Under the pieces are notes generated by a model. The model saw only the letters and a program-made list of their open reading frames with translations. It did not search any database and was not told the DNA's origin. This document shows, one piece after another, positions 47,101 through 57,231 of a stretch of 62,099 nt of DNA. Numbering within the stretch: the stretch's first letter is position 1; each line of letters starts with the position of its first letter. Both the position numbers and the translations under genes were made by a program. The stretch comes from Pelargonium nanum (taxonomy: Eukaryota; Streptophyta; Magnoliopsida; Geraniales; Geraniaceae): positions 1 to 62,099 of the forward strand of contig JAYMTF010000058.1 of NCBI GenBank assembly GCA_036897485.1, written 5' to 3'.

Positions 47101-48014
47101 CGTATATTGAAACGAGTACTAACTAATATGCATGTATTGATCTTTAGGACTTGGCCACAGAGGTGATTGAGGATGAGCAATTAACTGAAGATCAGAAAGA
47201 CGCCTTCATGGTATGAGTCAATGAGAGCATTCTCGAAATCCTATCTTTAACATGTTTTGAGCCAACAATTGATCGGATTTTTCTTCTTCTAGGAATTTGT
47301 CGAGGAACAAGTTAGAGAAGCAAGGGCAGCTATTAGAGAGGTAATATGTTGCAAATATCAGTTACTGGAAGTTGTACGCTACTAAAACACACTATGACTT
47401 GACTTGTTTAGTTTTTGCCTCCTTGTAGGCTAGGCAAGCTCGGGAAAGGGCTATCGAAGAAATGACTGAGGAAACAAAAGCTGCATTTGAGGCCATGAAG
47501 TTTTACAAGTTCTATCCGGTGCGTACACCAGATACACCCGATGTTTCCAATGTAAAGGTACGATGTAGTTTTGCAATAATGCATTCTATACTGATTAAGA
47601 ACTTTAATTTGTTAAGAAATACTACATCGAAAGAATGTGAAGTCAATCACCACTTGAAATAATAGTCGGGGCCTCCACTTGTTAGGTTAAGCTTTTGGGT
47701 AGGAGTTAAGGTTTAACATGATATCAAAGGTGTTTCTGTTTAGGTCTAGTGATCTGTTTGTCTTTGCCTCCCGACTTAAGTCCACTAGGAGTGTTAAGGA
47801 ATCTCACATCTAAAGAAACTTTGATATATAGTCACTTGCAAATCATTCTCGTCATTATGAATTTAATAAAGGTTATAATAACCTCTCGTGCACAATTTTG
47901 GCACGCTACATCATGACAACCATTCTGAGAATTCGTCTTTGCTGTTTGGTTTTCTCCGCGTTGCAGTCTGCTGTCATAAACAGATACTACGGGAAGGCTC
48001 ACGAGGTTCTCTGA
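44159..48014 (+). CDS. HIT4: HEAT INTOLERANT 4-like protein
   Basis: Plant-specific protein; Arabidopsis HIT4 is needed for basal heat tolerance and heat-induced chromocentre decondensation. Fourteen exons: 44159-44299, 44611-44649, 44741-44794, 44924-44987, 45101-45159, 45795-45919, 46005-46064, 46165-46223, 46505-46584, 46955-46993, 47148-47210, 47293-47340, 47429-47557 and 47967-48014; 335 residues. The N-terminus is a Lys-rich nuclear-type segment (MRKGLKRK, RAKRVKASKPN). Conserved blocks are EDLWKEAFPVGTEWDRLD, LYGQKVYLFGCTEPQLVPFK, SPFPPSEKIGIKSVQREVEE and YCLPYFYQPFKESELE. A charged helical region (EEQVREARAAIREARQARER) precedes the conserved end KFYKFYP-type (here MKFYKFYPVRTPDTPDVSNV) and NRYYGKAHEVL. 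All phases close. Intron 1 contains a 90-bp tandem repeat. Confidence 0.93.
44384..44559. repeat. 90-bp tandem duplication in HIT4 intron 1
   Basis: Copies start at 44384 and 44474 with AAAGTTTCAATTTTTATGAA and stay aligned through TTTTTCATGTCCCTTTGGGT to GTGCAGTTTCATTGTGTGT. They differ by only a few bases, so the duplication is fairly young. Each copy ends in a GTGCAG that looks like an acceptor site, as does the true acceptor at 44610. Confidence 0.9.
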
Positions 48015-48964
48015 TGTGATTAGGCGTTGTGAATAAACATGATGACCGGAAGATGATCTTATAGCCTGTTTTGGCCCCCAACAAGTGAAATGCTCAAAGA
48101 TTTTGTTTATTTAGGGATAAGAAGGTTATGAGGTAAATCCATGTTGCCTTAAACCATATATGGTTTGTGTTTTGGTTTTGGAGATCTCAATTTGTAGCTT
48201 TAGAATAGATGAATCTAGGTCTCTTGTTTGGTCTATGAGAAGCTTTTTGTAATGTGTATTTTGGTCTCAAACTTTCACTTCCAACTAATAATATGCCAAA
48301 TCTTACAAGATGTAAACAAAAAATTTCACCTGTAACGTTTCTGAGTATATCAAATGTACGTAAATGCGAGTAAGTCACAATTCAATTAAAAATTCCGTTA
48401 ACTTGATTTCATGTAACAAGAATCTTGCTCGTCTATAAACAAATGTATGTTTATACTTAAACTAACTCGAAAATCTCATTTCTTATATTCTGTAGGGAGA
48501 GAGAGGAGAGCTTAAACCAAATAAAAATTGACTCAAGTTAAGCCACTAACTAAATAACGACACGTCATTAAAATTTTGAACACAAGTCCCTACGCTCCCA
48601 CATTTTTCTTATCGGGATCTTATCTTTTCATTGGTTTGATTTAGACTAAACTAAATGAAGCGACTAATATTCTTTATGCTCAAATATATCCATTGTATAC
48701 TTTTTAATTAAAAAAATTATTTGTGTTTCATAACACAGCTCTCAAGAGCTCATAGTTGACAGAAGCAAAATACAACACCAATCATCCACTCCAATTCGAC
48801 AACTACATTACATGTAAAGCAAAATCTACAATTGCCAAAACATAAATAATAACCTAGGATATAACTTATTGAGCCAAGTACAGTAGATTTTGACACAATC
48901 TTGAAACCAAACTAGATTTTGACACAATCTTGCCAGCCATCCACAGCCACTCAAGCTTCAATCT
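48015..48964. other. Intergenic region between converging genes
   Basis: It holds the 3' UTRs of HIT4 and CPR5 and about 500 bp of AT-rich DNA without recognisable features. Confidence 0.5.
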
Positions 48965-51900
48965 TCAGTACTCAACAGAATCTGTGGTGAGCTGAGAAAA
49001 GTGAGTTTTCCACTCCCCAATGCTTGCAAAAGGCATGAGTCCACAGAACAATGGTAGGAACAGAAGCACCGTCGCGTAGAACACAACTCGTCTACTCCAA
49101 TATGGAAGTATCAGATTGCTTTTTGTCCCTGGACTTACATCGACAGGCCCATGGAGGATGACGAACAAAGCGGGTGTGCAAACATTTGAAAAGAAATGCA
49201 GCAAGCACTGAACCTCCCAATACATGAGCCAGTGATATCCGCTTCCCCCTAATGTATCTACACAAATCTTGCCTGCAAAACCACAGAAAACTCCCAACAG
49301 CAAGAGTATGAAAGTCACCGGTTTCGAATCTTTTAATGTTGTTGAACGCTGGAGAAGTAGAAAGGCGATTAGTAGAATCATCAGGAGGCCAAACACCATT
49401 CTGCTCATTACTTGAAACTGGCATCTTAAAATGTGCAGCCCTGAATTGAAAGTGGTCATTGCCTTCGGCATCCACCAAGACTTGGATTCCTGATACAGAG
49501 AAAAGCATAAGAAACATTTCTTAAATATAAAAGAATGACTATTCAAAAGACATAAGCAAGAAAAGCGAAATGTAGAATTGGTGCATTAGTAGTCACTTAT
49601 GTTATAAAATTTGAGGAAAAACTGTTTCTTGTTTTAAATTATGATTGTCTGCATTAGTGCCTCTTATAATATTGCATGCAATGTCTGAACTTGAAAAACT
49701 ATATAAGAAAAGTGCAGAAATATCTGTTTCTGGTTTATTTTTATTTTTCAAATGACACATGCCAACTACCAACAGATAGTCTTCTAAGAAGTTTTCAGAA
49801 TTTGCAAGGAATTTACCCCCAAAGGAGCAGAGCCAGGTTATGTCTTTCTTCTGGGAACAATAGTAGCCCATAAAATGTTCGTCTATGGCAAAAAATTCCT
49901 ATATATTACCCATCTATTATACGTTCTCATCCTATAAATCTATACAAGACAGCCTTAGCGTCTCAAAGAAGCACTTTCCATGATAGTAAGCATGAAGCGG
50001 CTTGTAAAACAGTTAACTGGCCATATGGTTTTGTATTTATGACAAAAGACAAATGATATTAATGCATACATGTCAATGTTTTTTTCTCATGAACCAAACA
50101 CATCTACAACATATATGATTATGCAGATGTAGGGAACGATTGCATGAACGAAAGCAAGAAAAAAGAAAGTGCGATGCTTGCCTGATCTGAAGGTGTACAT
50201 GACGCAGTAGCTTCAGCAATCCTTCTATACGAAAAAACATATGCACCATAACCAAGGGAGACAGACATGATGAACAAACCAGCAACAAGACAGTCTATGC
50301 ATTTCCTGAGCAGCTCAGAGTGTCTCATGTCTTCTAATTGACTCTTGAACTTTTCAGCTTTAAAGGATGCCTTTGACACACCCATAGCTAATTTAGACCT
50401 CTCCAGATGGTTTGATTCATAGTTGAGAGCTAGCTGTGTCTCTTTCAACTTTAATCTTTTCATGGAAATACCAAGCTCCAATGTCTTCAGGTCATTAGAA
50501 CGAGTTTGCTCCATAACAGATTTCTCCAAAGCGCTAAATGCGGACTGGCTAGTTATAGAGCCCAAGGAGTTTGTAGAAACACAAACTACTTGATTCAATT
50601 TCCCACACAGAGCAAGCTCCGTATTTGCTGGACCTGTTAACATGTTTTCTTGAACCTCTTCGATATTACTGAAACGTGGACTAGTAGGTAAAACCACTCT
50701 TTGTTGACAATCTTTGACAACAGAACTTGTAGAGCCTTCTTTGTTCGTATGACCTCCTTTATTGACATCTACATCTGAATAACTTTCTGCACAATCTCCA
50801 CCCTTTTCCATGGAATCCTTTTGCCGCTGTTGAAGTTCACTATCACCACAAACCACTCCTGGAAGGCAATCTTTTACAGTACAATTTCTTGTAAACCACC
50901 CTTCTCTGTTCATACAATCTCCTTTGCTTGAAACTAAATCTGCCTTGGAAACTTCTGCATCATGGTGGCATGTGTGACATCCTCCATCATTCAAGGAAGA
51001 CTCGTTGATCAATCTAAGAGTCTTCAAGGTGCTCCCAAATGATTTTTCAAAGTTCTTCACGAAACAATCAAATTTATCACCAAAAACCTGTCCCCAAATA
51101 AGCAGTCAAAACATGAGTCATATATACCACTTTAGAATCCAATGATCGGGATAATAGAAGACATTTCAAAAACCAATGTGAAGTTTAAATCCAGCTTACA
51201 TTGGCTAATGATTCTCGGACAGCGGAAGTGCAGATCTGCAAGCGAGTAGATAACTTCATATCAATCCATACTCTATATTTCAAAATGAAAATAAGAACCT
51301 ATCAACAGGGTAGTGTAGAGGAGTAGAGGAAGGCCTTTACTCCTGCCATCACTGGGCTACTGGAGAACTTCAATTTCCACCGTTCTAATTACTTTATCTG
51401 TTTATCATTTATAGAAAAACCTAAGTAAAATAAATTAATGGCATTAACGATAGTAGTGAGTAACAGTAATGCTCAACAATCAAACTAGTCTATTTGGGGG
51501 GCATGATAACAAATAAATGGCGCATTGATGGACGAGAACAGGATGACAAAACTACATCCAGAAGAAAAAATGAAAAAAATTGTAAATTCATGACTCATAA
51601 GTGTCTTGTTGAAGGACTTGAAGAATACCATGGAGAGATGATCCACTGACATCCTATCATTTGCTGCTTCATTCCTTTCCAAAACCTAAAATCAACAAGA
51701 ATCAAATTCACAATATAAACCAAAGTTATGACGTGGAGTTTGAAAAGTTGGCAGCATAAGGGTCAAATTATCTTGAACAAGGTGTTGCATGGATGAAATA
51801 CAACATATACTAGTCAGCTAGAAAGGTGTAGGTTTACGAACAATGTGATGCAAACACTGTGAGCCTTGCCATGAGGCAAATCTCAAAGAAATATCTTGAG

Positions 51901-53808
51901 CCATGTTCATATGAGATGCATGCCTCAATACTCAGTGCTGCCTCTTTGGCCAAGGCATCTACAAACATTGAGGATGCATTCAATCAGTAATTTAAATAGA
52001 TAAAAGAGACATATATCCTGAACCCAAGAAAGTTGGGTTAGTCAGGCTATGCAAATCAACAAACTTCAAAGCTAGAACTTACGTTCAACCATATTGAAAA
52101 CAATCGCCATATTGAAAAAATAGTTACTTAACCAACCCTTACCACACACAAAAAAAAAAAAGCATTTTTAAAAGGTCTGTGGAAATTAAAGATCTGCACT
52201 TAACTAGTCATCTTACACTTTATTAATGGTGTCCAGTCAAACATTCATAAGAACCTGGATTTAAACCAACGGTCATTGAGAAGTTCAATGTTGTCTACAT
52301 TATGTTCAGTATCGTTTCTTGAACTAGTGTGTAGGGAAAGAAGAACAAGGTATGATATGAAAGAAAAATAGAGAAAATTCTTCTAGAAATGAATACAGCC
52401 CTAAATTCTAAAATTTTGAATACCATCCACCTCCAACGAGGTAGACATTTCTAGGCATAAACCAGGGTTGACCCATTTCAGAATAAGTTGTGCCTAGATG
52501 GTATTGAATTATGGAAAAGATTCACACACATGGTAGTTTGCCAAGATATATGCATACAAGTGTGTGCTTGTATATTACTTTGCCATCCAATCAATTATTA
52601 TTACCTAACAGAAACACACTTCTGCAGAAATTAAAATAGAACAATTGCTGTATGCAAACTTTAAGAAGGCTAAAAAAATTATAGATAGACTATAAGAAGA
52701 CAGCATTAGAACAGTCAATGAAAACTTCAATTCCTTTTTCACCTATCAAAATGGTCTCCAAAAATCAAGTATTGATGCAATAAGCAATGAGCATAAAATT
52801 TCAACATCTTCCATCCATAGATAAAAATTTATAAACCAATGTAAACTTTGCCATTACTGATATCTGCATCTTGCCAATTAATGTGCAATAATTCATTATC
52901 CATCCAACGAGAAATCAGTCAAAGAACTAGACCAATCATGTCATTTAGTTTCATGATCGTTTCAAAAAGATAAATAACATATTTTTGTTTCCTGATTTCG
53001 ATCAAAAGTCAAAACAATCTACCAGCTGATGAATGCTAACAAAAGCACACAAGCGTACGGCATTATAGACCTTTTATCCTCTTAGTTATAAGGAGCAAAC
53101 TTCAACTTAAGTTTCAGTGTGTCCAGTAGTTCCAGCTTATGAATTCGTAGTAATATAAGTAAGGTCTGTAGTCTGGGGGTTTCATAACTAATTCAGCAAC
53201 CCATGAAAAAAAATATGAACTTTACATAAAATTCCATACCCTATATGCAAAATTTAATCCTAGATTCTAAGAAAACATCGGAGACAACTATTGAGAAACG
53301 CAATACTCTACCACCAATAATCAAAATGAGAACTTTCTCCAACAAAAACACCAAAAACCATCGAAAACCTAAAATTGGTCGATTGAAACAATTACCCAAT
53401 TCAACACCAAGTGAACCAATCGAACCCAGAAGAAGAAGAACCCAATCAAACCTGAGTAATAACAGCAGCAAAGGACATCCCCAGAGGAAGCGCCATAGCC
53501 TCCACATCGTTGCCGCTGCGACGGACCCCACCGAGGAGAACCTTCTGGGTCCGGCGTCTGAGCGCGGCGCGCGTTACCTTCTGCGAAGAAGACAATGAAA
53601 AAGAGGAAGAGGAAGAATCAGCCGTTGCTGCAGGCGGCGATTGTGGTGCAGAACCATCTTCAAGGACCGCCCTTTTGTTCCTTTTCTTCTTCTTGGGTTT
53701 TGCGACGGCGGGATCGGAATCGGCGAGGGCGGAATCGGGTTTGGGTTCTTGAGTGGAGACGCAGTTGCTGAATTGGATAGATCGCAGAGATGGTGAAGGG
53801 ACGTCCAT
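48965..53808 (-). CDS. CPR5: CPR5 (nucleoporin-type membrane regulator of immunity)
   Basis: Arabidopsis CPR5 is a transmembrane nucleoporin that restrains salicylic-acid immunity, cell death and senescence. Exons 53452-53808, 51629-51685, 51200-51235, 50182-51087 and 48965-49489 give 626 residues, somewhat longer than the 564 of Arabidopsis. The N-terminus carries a nuclear-localisation-type KPKKKKRNKR, and family blocks include ALPLGMSFAAVITQVLERN, TSAVRESLANVFGDKFD and NDLKTLELGISMKRLKLKE. The C-terminal third has five hydrophobic segments beginning at about 413-435 and includes FCGFAGKICVDTLGG and SIGEW, as in CPR5. Intron 4 uses a GC donor (CAG|GCAAGC at 50179-50182) and joins SDQ to ESKSWWMPK, the homologous border. 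Intron 1 is 1.8 kb. The middle of exon 4 (residues about 190-290) is poorly conserved and acidic. Confidence 0.93.
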
Positions 53809-53939
53809 GGGAGAATCAGCAATGCGGAGCTCAGTTGGATTTTGAAATTTGAGATAAATAAAGGAAACCGTTTGAAAACGAGGAACAAATTGACGATTTT
53901 GGTCATTAAATTTGCGCGTTGGAGTGGCAATGACACGTG

Positions 53940-54123
53940 TAGAGTTGACAATTCGAATTTCGAGTTTGGTTTAGGTCGACTTTTAAAATGTGCTAAATTA
54001 TGTGGGATTGCCCAACTCAACCCAGCCCAGGCCAAATTTTACAATATAAATCATATCCGACTTAGAAATTGGTTGGGTCGAACTTTGAGTGTATGAGAGT
54101 TCAGATTCAAATTGTCAACTCTA
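53940..54123. mobile_element. MITE of the TAGAGTTGACAATT family, 184 bp
   Basis: The ends TAGAGTTGACAATTCGAA and TTCAAATTGTCAACTCTA are close to perfect inverted repeats. This is the best-preserved of the copies in the window. The interior has GGTTGGGTCGAAC words. No clear target-site duplication is visible in the flanks (GACACGTG versus AGGGGGAG). Confidence 0.7.
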
Positions 54124-54714
54124 AGGGGGAGTTTTGAAATCCATTTTCCATGAATATGCCCATGACTAGGTCGAGTTTTGTAACTCGTTCAGATCCAAAG
54201 GTTGGTCGGGTAGAATATGAGTGTGCACCCAAAATACAACCTTGACCGTGTCTCTTTATGAGGGTTCTAGTTGGTGCCACCAAACTTATAGAAAATTTCT
54301 TAGAAAGAAATCATGGAGACAAAGAATTTTGTGAATGAGCATAAATGAATAATCATCCTCTTAGAAACAGTGAGAGAATTTATATTTACAAAATAAGGTT
54401 GAAAATGTGGCGGCGCGTAATTGGTTGGTGAAAGTGCAGGACTCATGGTGGGTCGGTCACATGTATACATAGATATAAATTGTTATATCTATAGTTCTTA
54501 TACTATCATTTTGAAACAATGGAGTATTTATTTTCCAAGATGGAATGAGTGTTTTATTGTATACACTATTGTGTATTATTTATTCCTTGTGACGAGGAAA
54601 GTTAAAGAAAAATAGTTTACCATTGAAAGAGAAAGACGTGGTTGATGCTAAAAGAATTGGTTTTGATGGTTGAAGAAGTCAAAATCTATCTCCTATATTA
54701 ATGCCCATTCTTGC

Positions 54715-54722
54715 TATAAAAA
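54715..54722 (+). promoter_or_regulatory. TATA box of defensin-like gene A
   Basis: TATAAAAA lies 74 bp before the start codon at 54796, a normal distance with a leader of about 45 bases. Confidence 0.6.
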
Positions 54723-54795
54723 CATTCCAACAACCCTTTCTCTTTTCCCATAACATTGTAATCATCCATAGTTGTTCAAAGCCTCAATCGAGAAG

Positions 54796-55408
54796 ATGAA
54801 GCGTTATGTAGCTATTTTATTCGTCGTGTTTATTGTTCTAATATCTTTTCAGACAGGTACGTATATGATTAATAAAACACATAGATGATCAAATAAGTGC
54901 GCACAACGTCGTAAGTCTGCACGACAAGAAGTTGATAAAGAGTTGATCAACGACTGAATATCAATTCGTTTTTGCATTTATGCATTTCTTACAATTAATG
55001 CATGCACAAAACACACACTTTTCGGAAAAGATTGTAAGGAAGGTGCACATTTATGAAACTAGTAAATCTACGAAAAACAAAACTAATACTTTTTACCTTA
55101 CAAAATAAGTGTCATGTTTCACTTGCATTTCTATCTCAAAATAAACGTATAGTTTCATTTTTAATAAGTTAATTATGCATGAATTATCAATAACTTCTAT
55201 ATTGTGCACGAATAAAGGAGAAGGTCGGGCTGGTATGGCGGCTCCGAACACGCACGTGTGCGTCGATGACAAACCAATTGCGCTGCAGCCATCTTGCGGG
55301 CAGCCCCAATGCAACGACAAATGCAAGGAATTACATCCCGACGGCGATGCGTGGGGGACTTGTGATCCTCCCGTTAATTGCATTTGTCGTTACACTTGCA
55401 CGACATAG
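54796..55408 (+). CDS. Defensin-like secreted peptide A, eight cysteines
   Basis: Exons 54796-54856 and 55218-55408 give an 83-residue precursor. Exon 1 encodes a clear signal peptide (hydrophobic VAILFVVFIVLISF), and the single intron in phase 1 right after it is the classical defensin-like gene layout. The mature part has eight cysteines at 35, 47, 52, 56, 69, 75, 77 and 81, spaced C-x11-C-x4-C-x3-C-x12-C-x5-C-x-C-x3-C, which fits the cysteine-stabilised alpha-beta fold (C-x3-C and C-x-C pairs). It ends CRYTCTT. Target and activity are unknown; such peptides serve in defence or cell signalling. It faces a homologous copy at 55922-56378 in opposite orientation. The intron begins a Stowaway-like fragment near 55088. 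Confidence 0.85.
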
Positions 55409-55921
55409 TCATATCTTTTGAAAATCTTGCATGTAACAACACTTATGTGCCCATAAATTTACTAGGGCATGTATCAATAATTGATTAGGTTTATAATTGA
55501 TTTGTTGAACAATATTGTTGATTTGATCATGCACAATGTTTGATCTTTTGTATAAATCTTTTTAGAGGCACTTCAATGTACGATCAATTGAATTATTATA
55601 CATTAAAATGCTTGTTTATCTAAAAATCGTACAAAATGACATGTCAATTCTTGTGTTAGTTTTTGTCTTCTTCTTTTGTTGAACTCATGATCGTGTTCTT
55701 CTAAAAAACTTGTATACAAAGTATACAATCAATTTCTAAGTCATTAATTTTTTTGTTTTTATTTATGAGAACAGTGCTAAATCTAGTTATTGTATTCTTT
55801 ATTTTTTTACGAAAATAAAAAATGAATATTCATTAATTTGGAATAAATGGAGTCTAATTTATTTGATATTATTTAACCAAAAAAAATCAGATATCCTCCT
55901 CTTCTCAAAATGAGTGTCTAC
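55409..55921. other. Spacer between the two defensin-like genes
   Basis: AT-rich, containing both 3' UTRs. A Stowaway-like terminal word (TCTTCTCAAAATGAGTGTCT) at 55900-55919 abuts the stop codon of gene B. Nothing else is recognisable. Confidence 0.45.
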
Positions 55922-56378
55922 TTAGATAGTGCAAACATAGTGACAACGACAATCAACGTTGGTTTCGCAACTTCCCCATGCAGTGGTGTTTGGATGCAAA
56001 TGTGCGCAATTCATGTTGCATTTGGGCTGCGAACAAAAAGGTTGTAACCCAATTGCATTCTTTTGGTTGCGTACATGTCTCACTCTCGTCTCATGCCCTT
56101 CACCTACACACATCAATACATATTTAATATAAAGTATACTAATTGAAAAATAATAAACGATTGGCGCCTGCAGATCTATCGAGACACAAAAAACTCGGTT
56201 CAAACTCAACTTATATATTCAAGTTCGATTATAACAAGATCGAGTCAAATAGTTAGTGCTTCAAGCTCAAACAACTCGTTAAATACTCGTCCCGTTGAGA
56301 CTCCTAATAACACGTACCTTGTTGAAAGGAAATGAGAACTGTCAGGAGTATGATAATAACAGCTACATTGGGCTTCAT
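55922..56378 (-). CDS. Defensin-like secreted peptide B, seven cysteines
   Basis: Exons 56318-56378 and 55922-56103 give an 80-residue precursor that is a diverged copy of gene A: the signal peptides end LISFQQ versus LISFQT, the phase-1 intron is at the same codon, and the mature parts share LQP-(S/F)-C, AWG-(T/S)-C and the C-x-C-x3-C end. Cysteines are at 44, 49, 53, 66, 72, 74 and 78 with the same spacing as gene A. The first cysteine is replaced by Arg32 (CGC at 56069-56071 instead of TGC), so one disulfide cannot form. The frame is otherwise open, with intact splice sites. TATA-like sequences lie at 56441-56447 (minus). It may be functional with three disulfides, or an early pseudogene. 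Confidence 0.75.
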
Positions 56379-57231
56379 CTTTTTTTATCAGTCCCTTCAA
56401 CAATTCTTCAAAGAATTATATATAGAGAAGATAAGAGAAAATATATAGAGCCTATGAAAACTATTTTTTATGTGTATATATGCTTTTTATTGGTGCAATC
56501 CTTTTTATATGCAGAGAGAGTTTGACATTTTATAAGATCAAATCTCTCAGCATAAGTCAACGACTCGAATTATATGACATTTTAAAATTTGTGACATTAT
56601 ATATTAGACTTTCATGGCAAGAAGATGAATTGAAAATCCATTAAATTGGAGATATTGTCATGTGTGATTTGTATTATAAACTTTCTATAAATAAAAAATA
56701 GTGAGATTTAGTATGTATTGAATTGTACGTTAAGCTATAACGAAAAATGTACTCAGCGTATATGATATCACTATTCCAACGTGAATTAAAGCGTTGGGCG
56801 TCCGATTTATAAGACATATTGTACACGTGACGTATTGGTCAGATGACGTATAAGCAAGCGTAACAAACGAGACTCGAACCTGAGACCTTAAGAGAAGCAA
56901 ACGCCTTAAGCCACGTTCATTGATGGTTGTTTGCAACCAATTTATTACCTTAAACAAGTATTTCATGTACAACCAATTTAAGATATTTACTTTACATTCA
57001 TTCACCTTGAATCAAACATTTATATCATCTTTTGAAGACTAAAAAATTTACATGCATCTAATCACAAACTACTTACAAACATCCTCTTTTTTTACAATAT
57101 ATCCATTTTGGGACATTTGCTTAAAAAATATCAGCAGCCAAGATTATGCATGGAACATATATATCCCGTTTTACAGCAAAAGAAGACGCCTTTGGAGGAT
57201 TTCAAGAACTAGGCTTTCCCGTGTTCACACG
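56379..57231. other. Intergenic region with decayed SINE
   Basis: It contains the promoter of defensin-like gene B and the TGA gene 3' UTR. At about 56840-56930 (minus) there is a tRNA-like segment with a near-consensus B-box GGTTCGAGTCTC, related to the SINE in the FtsH-like intron. No gene. Confidence 0.45.
56835..56935 (-). mobile_element. Decayed SINE copy (GGTTCGAGTCTCG family)
   Basis: On the minus strand the sequence runs GTGGCTTAAGGCG, AGGTCTCAGGTTCGAGTCTC, GTTTGTTACGC. The order and words match the SINE at 24613-24705 (GGTCTCAG, TTCGAGTCTCGTTG, GGTACGC). I could not find a target-site duplication or an A tail, so the ends are approximate. Confidence 0.5.

Larger units (their letters stand above)
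53809..54795. other. Intergenic region with MITE and defensin-like promoter
   Basis: CPR5 promoter on the left, defensin-like gene promoter on the right. It contains the MITE at 53940-54123 and a degenerate copy of related words at 54160-54220. No gene. Confidence 0.45.

Noticed and set aside
55892-55924. MITE-derived stop codon in defensin-like gene B
   Set aside because: The Stowaway-like word ends just before the TAA and gene A ends at the homologous position, so the stop is probably original.
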